Assembly (NCBI GenBank): GCA_914767715.1 | Contig: OU612070.1 | Span: 1,133,501 to 1,197,500 of the forward strand | DNA length: 64,000 nucleotides | From: Membranipora membranacea | Lineage: Eukaryota; Bryozoa; Gymnolaemata; Cheilostomatida; Membraniporidae | Reading direction: 5' to 3' | Part shown: positions 1-21,500 of the stretch, in pieces | Position numbering within the stretch: the stretch's first letter is position 1 | Layout of the letters: every line of letters starts with the position of its first letter | Program-made: the position numbers and the translations under genes | The notes under the pieces: model-generated | Databases searched by the model: none | Told to the model about the DNA's origin: nothing | What the model saw: only the letters and a program-made list of their open reading frames with translations

Positions 1-8922
<8,922 letters not shown>

Positions 8923-9439
8923 CGTGGACATAAAAATGACAGGAATGGAATCACTAAAGCAAAACACTGATGGTATTTTACACTGCCGTAATCATAAGAG
9001 ATCTCTCAGCCATTACCCATATACTGTCTTTGTACTTGGAATCTTTCATCTCAAAGGTGCTGACTACTTAATGAAGTTGAATTCATAGTCATTGCGACAT
9101 TTTCTATTAGTTTGTATTGTATAAGGTCCTAAACCAGAGGTTGTGAGATGCATCGCCAAACAACTCAGTTCTATTTGTAAGTGTCATTTTCATTTATTCT
9201 CATGTCTTTGTAAAAAATGTGATTTCTGTACTAATACCTTCACAAAAAGCTTGTGATATGCAACGGAAACTAATCTAAATTCTTAGAAAAAGCTTTTCTA
9301 TCATCAAAGCAATGAATATTTCATAATATGAATGTTTTCTCCGAATAATTTTCAAATATAACATGAAAATGAGATTGGGTAGATTGGTACAATATTCACT
9401 TTTTCAAAAGAATTTGATTTGATACTTCTTTACTTAATA
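8923..9439. other. convergent 3' intergenic spacer
   Basis: This stretch lies between the ABCC stop codon and the opsin stop codon on the other strand and should hold both 3' UTRs. An AATAAA on the - strand near 9191-9196 could serve the opsin transcript. No other feature is seen. Confidence 0.5.
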
Positions 9440-12400
9440 TCACCATGACGATGAGGAGGACGCAGTGAAGATATTAGGTGCGCTGCAGGCAGTAGACTGT
9501 TGTATATATAGGACTACTGCTGTGGTCTCCCTCTGCTGGCACAACAGTCCACAATGCTCTTGATTGAGAAGCTCCTGTGAGAATGGCTGCTCCTCTATCT
9601 CCGGGGATATTAGCCTTGTACCCGTGTGTACTCTGGTATCTACGATGCGACAGATTGCATTGTCAGCATCACCCATACTATGGCTGGCGCGCCTTCCACC
9701 GTCTAGTGCTGTAATGTTTTGTATGGTGGACATGTAGTTATCTCCGGAGGAAGGGCTGACTAATAAAATTAAGATTCCAAGGGTAAAACTTCACATGGTT
9801 GAAACATCAAAGGGAACTTTGTTTCCATACATGCTCTCTTAGCTAGTATAAAAATTTGTGTCTTTGAAGATCAGCAAGGGCTTCACTGCAAATCCCTGGT
9901 ATAACCACAGGGGGACTATAAGCCTTGGTGGTTATAGGAAGCCCTTTAGGTATGAGAAAAACAACATTCTACTTTGCACAATCAAAAAAGAGAGTTTTAC
10001 CAAAACCAATCTAATTACAGCAGTTTCTGGCATCATTCTATTATTGTTTATATTACTCTATTTATGGCATGGTTAAATCAAAAGCCCAACCCTTATGTTG
10101 CCTTAGATTTTACTAGATCCTCTCCAACTCATCTCTCACACATATCTGTGATCTGATTAGTGTTTCGATGCATCAAAAGCAATCCATCTGAGGTTACAAT
10201 CTGTTCAAAACATAGGATCGGCAAATTTGCCAATTAATTAGTTGGTCCCGCCCAAACTTGACTATGTGCAAACTTGGTACCAGACTAAACTTGGCTCCAC
10301 TATACTTACACATGGCCCACATACCTAAATATGGCCCAATTCAAAAATCTCGGCCTTAATTAGTGAAACTTGGCCTCAACCACTAAAACTTGGCCGATAT
10401 ATAAATCATTTTCCAGACATTCAAATCTGATCTGACACCAAATTAAAATCTAGGCCACCGATAGAAAACCTTGCCCTGCAAACAGATCTCGTCCCAATTC
10501 AGTTAAATTTGACGGTCAACACTAAATCTGGGCCCCATGATCTGGGCCCGCATTAGAAAACTTAGCCCCGACGCTTAAACATGGACGCAACACAAACCTT
10601 GGCACCAAATGAAGATCTTGCCCCCAACTAAAAAACTCAGGCCCTCATTCAGATCTTGGCCCATACTAAAACTTTGCGATTATCTGCGGTACTTAGCCTG
10701 TGACCGCCCTCAATTCAAGATCTCGATTTCGGATGATGACATTAGATACTAAGGCCACCTGAGACAGGGGAACAGATAATGACACTATTGTGGATCTATG
10801 AGAAATATTTCTTTAGAATAATACACTTAATTATAATAAGACATAATTATACCATAGTCATAACTTTGAAAAGTGTGACCGATGTCTTGACTTACATGTC
10901 GCTCCTCCTCGTGTCCTTAGATAAAGAGTCTCTACTTTTGTTTGACTTGGATTACTCTCTTGGCTCCTATTCCACATATCCAGCATAGCCCTCCTAAATA
11001 AGAGCAACATGCAGCTTACAAAACACATCCTTCATAAGATTTATATATATACATATACACACATTTGTGCAATAAAGTGTCATATATTATATATCCCACT
11101 ATTGTACCCATAAAAACCCTGGACAATGAGTGATTCATATATATATATATATGTGGCCATCAGTGTGTAGGGCATATCTTTGCATTGGGGTTGTCCGACC
11201 ATGTCAGGCTATTTTATCTACCATTAATTACTATTGGGTTAAGGATGCCCAACATGATTATTTAAGAGGATTTAAGACATAATTTTTTTGTGGGTCATAT
11301 TTGTGGGTCATATTTTTGAGTGACACTTAGTTGGGCCAAATACACACAGATGACACTTAAAAGCACAGATTTGAATCTATATATATATATATATTATTTT
11401 TCGTTACATTTGTGTTTACTTCTTATGTAATGATGAATTGCCATAAACATATTAAAATTTTTATTTCATCTATTTTATCCCTGTTTTCTGAGACTGCGAC
11501 ACTGTATTTAAAATGTTTACATGTCACAAATATGAACTTAGACCATGGTTGCTTGGCTACTCGCTTGCCCTTACACAATAGATAGGCGAAAGCTGATTTT
11601 GACAGTAGAGATAATAAATTACAGGGTCCACTTTTTTTTTAATTAAATAATGGCCCGTGACAAGGCAAGCACTTCATAATGCACCTAAGATTCCTCCAGT
11701 ATGACATACAACTGCCAGGCTCGCTCTGCCTCTCAGCTAATGTTGCTCATGCTGAAGAAATATTTTACCACATCATCCTGGCCAAGCCATATATTTCAAC
11801 ATGATAAAAACAGCACCGATATAACTAGCCCATTATCATTGCCTACCTGTATGGCGGGTGTAGACCAATGTACACCAAGGGATTGAAGATAAAAGAAGAC
11901 TTGGCGAAGAATGAGAGTAGTTTGAATTGCATTTGAGATGTGCCCGACGCTCCGAAGAAGGCGACCTTCATGCTAACTATTGCATATGGTGTCCAGGCCA
12001 ACAAATAAAACACTGCAATATAATAAATAATTACTGCTAAACACCCACATCGAAATGAAATGAGATTCAAGGTCAGCTATTAAATATCATGAGGAATAAC
12101 AGTCAAACTACTCAATAATCTTAACTCGAAAATGACATTAGGGTAGAGCCTATAAGATTGGGGTCCATAAAAATATAGATAGTGTACAGTTACTGGATGT
12201 TAATGGCTGGCACTGACCCTACAGCCTGAAAACACATTCACATATTTCTACAACTGCTTGAAAGAAGCTTTTGCAGCTATGAGACCAAGCTACTAACATA
12301 AAAAAAAAGCTTAACATTTTTTCAGCATTGTAGTTTTCACATGGACCTACTGTTTGCTGACCATTTTATGACTTGGCTGACATCTCTGAGACACAATCAT

Positions 12401-15400
12401 TGAGACAGGGCGTGAGGGGTTGACATACTCAAACTATACTATGTTATCAGAACTATCAAACTATGTAATATTTTGAAAAAGCCGTCAGTTTAGGTGTGAG
12501 AGGTGTGATAGATGGTGTGGCTTTTCTTGCTTGGCAATTTATATCGACATGAAAAGCCTGCGTTTAATATTATCAAACTGTCTTTAATAGCTTATTTGAG
12601 GAGGTAGGGCACATGAGGTAGTCGAACTAGCTGCCCTTACACCTCTTGCAGGCCGCGAATCACCACCTATCAACTGTCATACCGACAACCAGAAATCTCT
12701 CATGCTTAGAGTAAGACAAGACAAACTACCTGTACACCACATCTGGAGAGAGTATTGGTGAAGTTGTAACCTATGTAGAGAGTATTCAGAACCATAATAT
12801 CTTGATTTTCTAGTTGAAGTTATCTCCCTATCCTGTTCCATTCTGCTATGGAAGCGGACCCAAATTATCATACATCACTGTTAGTAGATAAGGCAAACCA
12901 AGAAACCAGCGGTAGTAGCCACATGATGTTCCTCTAGAACTTTTATGACAGTATGATTATAGCTGCTTATTACCTGTGGCGAGTATCAGCGACCTCGCTA
13001 ATCTCCAATCTAGTTTCTTATTGGATGTTGCTTGTCTGAATTTATTCCTGATCTGTAGCATCCGCCTCACCTAAACACAGATTAATAACTTAAATTAAAT
13101 TACAACAATTAGTTATAATTCTACAACAGTTTAATTAAGAATTTGATAAAATTTATACTTTCAGTTTCTTGTTCCTTTGAACAACACTTATTAGCTAATC
13201 TAAGATTCTTCCTATGGTTAGATTTTTGCAACTTATAAATTGACTATTTTGAACCACCTTGCAATTTTTGACATGGTGTATGCAGTTCATCCTATCAAAG
13301 GGCAACATCTCAGTTGCTGAAATCTTCTAAAGTGTTTCCGGCTCTTTTCACAAGGGTCTTAATTTAAAATAATGTGTTCAGCCTTGCCTATGTTATAGCT
13401 CTGAGTCTCTGACCCGTCAATGTTTCATGCTGTAGAAATAATTTGTTATCACAGCTTCCCATCATGCAATTTGTGGGTTCCAAAAACTCAGCAGCATTGT
13501 AAGCGAAATGCATGGTTCCCTCCTAATTTCTCAGCACTTAACCTAATATGTCTTATATACACTGTACATGGTTTTCAGCGCTTGGTATATACCCAGTATT
13601 TCAAAAAATAGAACACTAGAGGACACTTCCTATTTTGATCTGTGCTAAAGCATTGCCCTGGATAACATGCTTGTTAGTTGGTAATCCTATTTAAGCCTTG
13701 ACAGTAGTTCCCCTGCTATGATGATGTGGGTAATACTTACAAATTTGTATATAACTGCGTTGGTGACGAGAATAATGGACAGAGGTAGAGCATACACTGT
13801 TGCAAAGATCACAACATTATACACAAAATCACTCTCTGCAGTGCCCTCCCAGTTTAATGAGCAAGATATCGTCCCTTCATATGTGTAGCTTTGGATACCT
13901 GTAATATATCATAATATATATATATATATATTATTATATATATATATTATTTTACATATTCTATATTTTCTATAATACTATGAGTAATGGATGTAGTTTC
14001 ATCAATATTGCATTAAATATTTTTGCCTGAGGGTAATTACAATAGTCCAAAAGATTTTGTATTGATGGGCACTTTGACATCATGTCAACAATAGTGTCAG
14101 ATCATGAGACATTTTCACTGAAGGTCAAGGTCATCTTAACCTCAAACTGCAAAACAAAATAAACCAATTTATGTAAAACTCATCTTAACTACTGCTGCTA
14201 CTCAGGGAAATGTGTGCTCAATGCATTCTGATAACTCAGAGATGACTTACTGTGGTTTTTATCTCAGAATTTTTACCTGACGGGCATATAATTTGTGTGT
14301 CAAAATCAGGGTATAAAATCAGGGAACTCGTTGAAATAGTGCAGTTTCAATTCACTGCGTTACTAGTATAGAATAATGACGTCATCGCTCAGCCAATTAT
14401 TTTACTCTTTGATTTTAACTGCAAGTTATATCCCATTATGTGACAATGCCGAGGTTGTAGCCTCATATCTTAGGGCTCTTAATAATTCAATGGGGACATA
14501 CTTACCTGAGTGGCACACCGTTGTTTAGGTAGCACAAAAACAAATGGAAACAAGTTATTGAGATGTGTGACAACACAAAACTGTCAGTGAACTCTTGTCA
14601 ACATTATCGATTCTGTGACCATGAAGCCTCGTTCAGCATGAATCAACAGTTATCTCCCCTGTCTTAAAAAAGAACAATTGAGATCAAAATTACCGAAATT
14701 GAATTGAGGCCACCCCAATCCATTCAGGCAACGATCAGCAATGTTTTTTTCTATTCTGTGTACTAACCTATGAGAGGTAATATAGCCCAGACCCCTCCCC
14801 AGGCGTACGACAGTGCCACCATCACTTTTATATGTGCTGGTAGCAGCTTCCGTACATATAGTGATGAGTTAGTATGACATATAGTTAATGTACGCTCCAA
14901 GCCAACAGCCACTAGCAAAGCTATAGAAGTGCATCCACACCAGTATGTTACTGTTGCATAAAACTGACAACCTAAACAATATAAAACAAACATTATGGTT
15001 ACCCTTCAGTCCGACCTAAAAAGGTTGCTTAGTATCAAATTTTCAACACAGTTGTCATACTTGACCACAATTGTCAAAATTTCCACCACAAAAAGTCCTA
15101 ATTTTTTCGAACAAAAACCTGAACCCGCAGTACACTCCTAAAATATCACAGCCAGAACACATGATATCACAAATATCCCGTTTCCTTTACGCCATGGTAC
15201 AACAGTTGTGGATTTTCTTGATATTACTATATATTCATCTGCGGTCACAAATGTCGTTATTTGAGGGGAGAAATTGCGACATTGGTGAACTTTTATGAAA
15301 GTGAACGTAAGTGTGAGTCACCCTAGATAAATAATAATGATTTAGTGATTTCTGGAGATAATTAGCTTGTAGTCATAATAAGGATAATACTGCCTCAGAT

Positions 15401-17407
15401 ATCAGGCTGCTTTATACCAAAGAATCAAGCTCAACATGGGGAGATGATCTCGTTTTGACTAAATTTCCTTGCAGAGATAAAGTTTTATGACCCAATAACT
15501 ATCATGCCTTATTACTGAACAATTGGTTTATATTCAGCAACTACTTTCGATTGTTTTTCAAAATTCAAATTCAAACTTCAAACTTCATCACAATCTGCCA
15601 CTTTCCTTATTGGTGTAATCCTTTAATTATGGGGTAACATCTGCTTATCGTGTCCCCCCTATGTCATTGTTATAAGGCTGAATATCAAAATATTGACCTC
15701 TAAAAATCAAGAATATTATCACAAAAATCATAAGCATTTAACTTGAAACAAAATGTCTGAAGCTGAATATAAACGGCCAACAACAAAAAATGTTTTAATT
15801 ATTGTATACCTCCATGTATCCCAATATTTTTACCAGCCACAACTATTTTCCTTGCCTTGCTATGTATGGGTGTTAAGTCTGTGTCTGTCTCTCAGCTAAC
15901 CTAACTAAGTGATGATATAACAGCCATCACCTGTCATGTATCAGTTCGTTCTGGCAGTCACTGGAAATGCCATAATAATAAACATTTCTTATTCACTTGC
16001 AGTGGCATTAATAATTCGCCCTAGTAACCCCTCAGTGTGCGGCATAGAGGTTTAGTGCCGTCACAATGATTAGCTTTGCTCATCCCTTGGAAGGATTGCT
16101 TGTCATGAAGCAATTTCTCACCTTAGTATTACAACATTTAAGACTGAGATGGATCGTATCAGGAAATTTCACAATTGTTGTTATTCAGCGTAGAGAAAGC
16201 TATGTTCTGACTGAGATATTTTGGAGAATAATAATATTTGGTCTATAGATACAAATTTACAATTTCAACGATTCTGATTTTTTTTTTTTACGATTGTGAT
16301 TGGTCAAATTGCAATTGCAATTATTATTATTGTTTTGACAATTGTGGGTGATTGCACAACTGTGGTCCATTTCAATGACACTCCTTGATTGCGACTATTT
16401 TGGTATGTCTGTAGGAATCCTCTGAGATGGTGCAAGTTGATAGCAGAATCCGTAAGAGCATGATCTACAGATGTGATCATGTTGCAACGATTCCACAGAG
16501 TGTTGAAATAAAACCACTACTAGTCTGATACTAAGTAACTGAAACCCATGCGATGTTGGATATACTCTACCTTTTACTCCGAACACCCATGTATGTTTAA
16601 ATGAATTAACACAGAACATTGTTCCACCCACAGAGGCCATAATTCCATCACTGATGGCGAGCGCTCGGAGGAGGAAAGTTGTGCGGGTCATGATGCCTTT
16701 GTTTGTAGAGAATAGTATGATAACACTTAGGTTAGCTGTACATCCTATCAGTACCATTACAGTCATTATACTCCCTGCAAATATTTACAAGAAACTTATT
16801 CTTCCTTGTACAGATTGTACGTCATTGTACGCAATATAACATATTTATGATTAAACATTGGGACAGAACAAAACACCAGTCGAACTCATGTGTGTACTAT
16901 ATATGAGTGAGTATTAGCTGAATATTAGTTAGCTAACTTTGGAGTGAATTAATAATAGCCAGCACCTATTTTAGCTAGCCAAGTTTGATGGGTATGTTAT
17001 GGCAATCTAGGAATTCTCCCATTTACAATTCAAGCCATGATGAAGTTGAACACTCCTTTGGTTGGCATTTGACTTAATCCTAGGTATCTTAACACACAGC
17101 ATCAAATGAACTCACTCTCAATGGATACAATAAAAGCAATGGTACAGGTCATTGATTGAGGTTACCTAAGTTTATTTTGACCTCTCAATTTGTTAAATAT
17201 CTGTAGCATTAGGATATACACTATTAAACTGTAATCATTATTACCTATTATGTACTCCACATAGTACTCAGTGGTGCCCTTCTGTGTGAACGGCACTTCA
17301 TGGCTGCCAATACTGCTTATGCTCTGATGTCCGTTTGCCATGATCACCTCCGAGATTCTAGTCAACCTGTCCGTGGTGATATTATCCATCATATTATGGT
17401 AATCCAT
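9440..17407 (-). CDS. opsin, rhodopsin-class GPCR, seven exons
   Basis: Retinal-binding light receptor of the plasma membrane that couples to a G protein. Exons in coding order: 17407-17245, 16774-16571, 14971-14768, 13898-13741, 13070-12974, 12012-11847, 9755-9440; phases join into 435 aa. The N-terminus carries an N-glycosylation site (NIT). TM1 has TANLSVII and TM2 LAISDG, followed by HTWVFG. The disulphide pair is C124 and C203 (TISCSLNW). The TM3 end reads GLERTLTIC, so ER is kept but the third DRY position is T. TM6 has LLAWTPY. TM7 has FFAKSSFIFNPLVY with the Schiff-base lysine K313 and the NPxxY motif. Y127 sits at the position of the vertebrate E113 counterion, as in many invertebrate opsins, and E198 in loop 2 is near the 181 site. 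The last exon encodes a 104-residue cytoplasmic tail, supported only by splice phase. Its class (cnidopsin, Go or group 4, other) needs a tree. Confidence 0.93.
9887..9951. repeat. short imperfect hairpin in opsin intron
   Basis: AAGGGCTTC and TATAACCAC on the left pair with GTGGTTATA and GAAGCCCTT on the right. It may be a small MITE remnant next to the last opsin exon. Confidence 0.4.
10230..10700. repeat. degenerate minisatellite based on AAACTTGGCC
   Basis: About 470 bases in which AAACTTGGCC-like words return every 25-33 bases (AAACTTGACT, AAACTTGGTA, AAACTTGGCT, AAACTTGGCC, AAATCTGGGC and others). The copies are strongly diverged, so the array is old. It lies in the last opsin intron (9756-11846). 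Confidence 0.6.
13909..13955. repeat. (TA)n microsatellite
   Basis: Alternating TA tracts interrupted by TTAT, in the opsin intron just beyond the exon at 13741-13898. Confidence 0.85.
15385..15475. repeat. dispersed repeat, copy 1
   Basis: ACTGCCTCAGATATCAGGCT and the following 65 bases resemble 20484-20571 (ACTGCCTCAGCTATCTGGCT), including a GGGAGATGAT block and the end GGCTAAATT or GACTAAATT. It lies in an opsin intron and has no coding capacity. Confidence 0.6.
16275..16400. repeat. partial copy of an ACAATTGT-rich palindromic repeat
   Basis: Words such as TTGACAATTGTG, GATTGCACAACTGTGGTCC and GATTGCGAC also occur in the element at 31870-32150. It is probably a truncated copy of the same MITE family, and it stops just outside the opsin exon ending at 16571. 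Confidence 0.45.
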
Positions 17408-18307
17408 TGCTGTTGGAAGAAATCTTGTCCCTTTGATCTGTACTCATTCAGAACTCCTTTATTCATGTTCCCATGGCAGCTGCGCTAATGAAACTGCTGG
17501 TGTTGTTACAGGTGTCATGGCATTACTGTAACTCCCGCAATGGTGTTAGGTTTTGACACTTCTTGCTTACAGCTTTACATCACCCACTGGTGTTATCCCT
17601 GGTGTTATCCCTGCTCTGCCAATTGGATTTAAATAGATTGTTAATCTGTGTTTGGCACAGTCTGTTCCCTGCCAGCTGTTTTAACGAGCAACTGATATTT
17701 TTGCTGCTCGAAAATGCATATAAAAGACATAGCTGAAATCTCATATATGGTTTCTGTATCACGCTTCGGTCATTATAAAAGGCATGGCTGTTTATAGCCA
17801 TGATACCTTGTGAGAATCACAGGTGAGTTTTTTTTTCCAGTTGGTCTACAGATCTACGGGATCTATCTCATGAATGCCCTGCACTCAGGGCTGGCTCTAT
17901 TCATAATTCGCAATCCCATTTTAATGGATTGTAAATGTGTTCGGGAATAAAGATATCTATAGCTGGCTCAAAAGTTTCACAACATGAAGTTGATGAGGCT
18001 AATAGAAGTGATGAAGAGATGCTATCAGTTCCTAAAACACGACACGGCTGACACAGCTTCAGTATAATTATTATAATGGAATTCCTTATCCTGATATCAG
18101 AACAATAGCAAAGCACCCACCTACCTACCTACTGACACTATGTGAAGCATTCATGAAAGAGAAGCCTACAAAAAAAACCTTCAGATATCCAGCTCACCAG
18201 CTGACCTGTAGTATAAAGTTAAATGGCAATCATTGCGGAATTTTGCTAATTTGGCCGCAGGCTACACTGTTAAACTAAAATAATTAGAATTTAGAGTAAA
18301 AAGAGCA
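17408..18307. other. region upstream of the opsin start; no gene seen
   Basis: This should contain the opsin promoter and 5' UTR, but no certain promoter element was recognised on the - strand. A TATAAAAGG on the + strand at 17774 has no gene behind it. Short open frames here lack family signatures. Confidence 0.4.
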
Positions 18308-19866
18308 GTAAAGTCCGGTGGCAGCACCCTCCTATCCTATCTATTCTATTCCATTTACGATTTTGGGTGGATAGAGTTTGTCAGCTGTTTTTGGTAGAGT
18401 TTTTCATGCTGATCGAAATTGCACTTAGTTGCACAATAGGCAGTGAATTGCCAAAAACGCTGCCGGCACAAGGGACAAGGCACAAGTGACCAAAGAATGA
18501 TATGATTTCAAAACATCCAAAATCTAAAAGAGCATGTCATAATTAGTGGATATTCAAGTTTGCTGGGGTCTGCTTTCAAGAATAGCCGAGATGCGGCCAA
18601 CAACAGTTGCAATTCCTCTTATAGCATCTGTATATAACACATCTTCAAGTTAGCTGCCGCCTCGAAAACTGGCTTCAGACGCCCTTAGAGATCTGATTTT
18701 TTATGGCGACCTTGTATTGACCCTCCCATCGCAAAACACCAGTGCTCAATGCTGTGAGTGTGTCGTTTTTCAAATGGTACGTATTTTTAAGTTCCCATTA
18801 TAGTTTCATAAAAATAGTTTTTATAAGGTTATATAGCGTGTAAAGCAAAACATAACTCTGTAAAGTATCATCAAATAAGTTTGTAGTGCTAAAAACAATC
18901 TTTCCGGTTATCGATGGCGTCAGTACCAAACCACTATAAAAAAATCAGATCTAATTGATCATTCTGAGCCAGATTTCGGGGCGGCAGCAAAATTGATCAA
19001 GTAGTTTCACTTTAAAGTGTCTGGGAAAGCAAAACACAACCACTGTTCATATCAAAGCTTTGCCATTGCAATGAACAAAACAATTAATTTTTTCGCACAA
19101 GGACATTATTGAACAATGTAACCTAATTTAAAGTGCGAAAATCCAGGGTCTAGAAGGATCTACAGTATATTATCTCCCCTGTTACGTCTTAACACAAAAA
19201 TATATTTGACTACGCTACGTCGCCCAATACTGTTTTTTGATAATTTCTAGTGTAAGTAGAGCAGCCTTGTGACTGTCCTAGGTAAGCCAGGGCTAGGCTT
19301 ACTGTTATTCTGTAAGTGGATCATCCTTTAAATGTGAATCCTTGACAGGGGAGATAACATATTGTAGACCCTTCTAGACCCTAGATTTTCGCACTTTCAA
19401 TTAGGTTAAATCATTCAATAATGTCCTTGTGCGAAGAAATTTACTTTTTTTTGTTCATTGCAATGGCAAAGCTTAGATATGAACAGTGGTTGTTTTTTGC
19501 TTTCCTAGACACTTTAATGATTGTTATGTACATGTAATAAAAGGGGGTATTGCAACCGCTGTTGGCCGCATCTTGGCTATTTATGACAGCAGACTCATGC
19601 AAACTCGTAGATCCACTATTTATGACATGGTCTTTCAGAACTTGGATGTTTTGAGACCTTATATCATTTTTTGATCACTTTCCCTTATTCCGGCAGCGTT
19701 TTGGCAATTAACCGCCTATTGTGCATCTTAGTGTAAGGCACAACACGACCATTGTGATCAGCACAAAAAACTCTACCGGAAACAACTGTCAAACCCTATC
19801 AACCCAATATTGTAATTGAAGTTGAATTTCTAGCCACATTTTGCATAGGCAGCCACCGGACTAGTA
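18308..19866. mobile_element. long fold-back (inverted-repeat) element
   Basis: Two long imperfect inverted arms, about 18308-19190 and 19345-19866, flank a loop of about 150 bases. The outer ends share AGTCCGGTGGC and inner blocks match closely (for example TTTGCCATTGCAATGAACAA, TTCGCACAAGGACATTATTG and TTATCTCCCCTGT). The left arm carries about 400 extra bases near 18610-19010. No transposase frame is present, so this is a non-autonomous element. AGTA next to both ends could be a target duplication, but one extra base on the left makes this uncertain. A transcript would fold into long double-stranded RNA. Confidence 0.85.
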
Positions 19867-20477
19867 CAATTGTGATCAAAAATATTGAGATTTAGACAAC
19901 TATAACGGAATGATGATTTGAAGCTTCTCTCATCTAAGCATTATTTTCTAATCCAACCAGAAGATTTTGTATGTGTCAATGGAGATATAAGGGTGCAAAT
20001 ACTTACAGAGACGCCTTTGCATGTCAACACCACATAGGAAAATAGACAATAGACAATAGGCAAAGGCCTGCATGTGCCATGAAAGTAAAAAATATGTTTA
20101 TAGTAATCAACTGAAAAAATTCATTGACCATGGTTATTCTCATACACAGTTGAGAGCAGTATCCTCTAGTTTTCCAAACACATAAATGTCGTGTGCCAAT
20201 GCTTTTAAGGGGAAACATTGAGGGACAGTCATCGGCCAATTCTGCTATTGATATCGGCACCCCATTGGATCATACATCACGATCAATCGGACAGTGATTA
20301 GACTCGACAATCAGCTATAAAGGTAGTAGTTGATATTACATCATCAATAGAGTCGTGACATATTCTTGATCTGTGGCCATACAATGTACAGATACGATAA
20401 ACAAAAACACATCCAATAAATCTGCAAGCCTGTCTAAGTAACTGGTAATCTATGTATATTCGACCACAAACACATAA

Positions 20478-20575
20478 TGATAGTACTGCCTCAGCTATCT
20501 GGCTGCTTGGCTGTTTCTTTACCCAAATATCAAAGCTCAAGACGGGAGATGATTGCATTTTGGCTAAATTGATAT
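20478..20575. repeat. dispersed repeat, copy 2
   Basis: Second copy of the repeat at 15385-15475. It is embedded between two copies of another short direct repeat, AAAAACACATCCAATAAA at 20403 and 20587, each followed by GCCTGTCTAAGTAAC. Confidence 0.6.
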
Positions 20576-20796
20576 CGTATGATAAATAAAAACACATCCA
20601 ATAAAACTTCTAGCCTGTCTAAGTAACAGCGTGATCTACTCGTTTGGAAATAACCAAGAGAGGGTAATTTCCTCATTATAAGCGGGCGGGGATGCTTAGT
20701 GTGGATGGTACATGAGGAGACAGAGCTATGACAGGATGGTAACCTCCGCAGCGTATCTAATGATATGGTAGCTACCCTGTGACATCACTGGCATAT

Positions 20797-20893
20797 CCTG
20801 TACATAGATACAGGTCCTGTACATAGATACAATCCTGTACATAGATACATGTCCTGTACATAGATACAATCTTGTACATAGATACATGTACAG
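20797..20893. repeat. minisatellite CCTGTACATAGATACA, five copies
   Basis: Units of 19 and 18 bases alternate (endings GGT or TGT, then AT), giving a 37-base higher-order period. There is no coding sense on either strand. Confidence 0.85.
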
Positions 20894-21179
20894 GATAGGG
20901 CTCCATACACATGCTCTGTAGAAATGGTTTTAAGCTGACGAGATTTGTTGTTTTTGTAGTGACTGACTGTCTGCAGAGTGCTTTAAGGCGATCAGTTACA
21001 GAATCCAGGGGAACTGCGAGAGCATCTTCTTTCGAGTGGAGTTGCCGATAGACAAATTGTCTATCATCTGTCAAGTATTTGGTCTGAGAGAGAACTGATG
21101 TGGAAAATATTTGCCGATAATCCTTATAGCCATGTTAGCAGCGTCTGACCAAGGAGTACCATGTTACTGCTTGGTTCGA

Positions 21180-21500
21180 CCTAGGGATAGGAGCCTTTTT
21201 CAATACATCAGGAAATTTACCATCTGTGATACAGCTATTGAATAAATCACACAGGGGACCTCTAAGTGTGTAAGCCTGCAGTACTTTATTAGTCTGCTTG
21301 GTAGGCCATCTAGCCTGCAGCTATTTCTGGTGTCAGTTTGAGGTTATACATTGATAACATCTCCTGCAATTAAGTCTTGAATGTTGTTGCTGCAGACTTG
21401 ATGCAACTTGGTTTTCACGAAACAAAAATAGAAGTCATTTAGAGTGTTATATTATACTCTATTGGAGGCTGAGTTAGATGACTCCATTTAATTGATCTAC
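21180..21500 (-). pseudogene. degenerate non-LTR retrotransposon reverse transcriptase fragment
   Basis: The - strand gives RLDGLPSRLIKYC and, after a frame change, DLFNSCITDGKFPDVLKKAP, which match the early fingers region of LINE reverse transcriptases (pattern DG-PxxLIK, then LFN-S-xxG-FPDxxK). Frameshifts and stops show it is dead. The clade cannot be named from this piece. Confidence 0.6.

Noticed and set aside
17774-17782. TATA box TATAAAAGG on the + strand
   Set aside because: No + strand gene follows within several kilobases and the opsin gene lies on the other strand.
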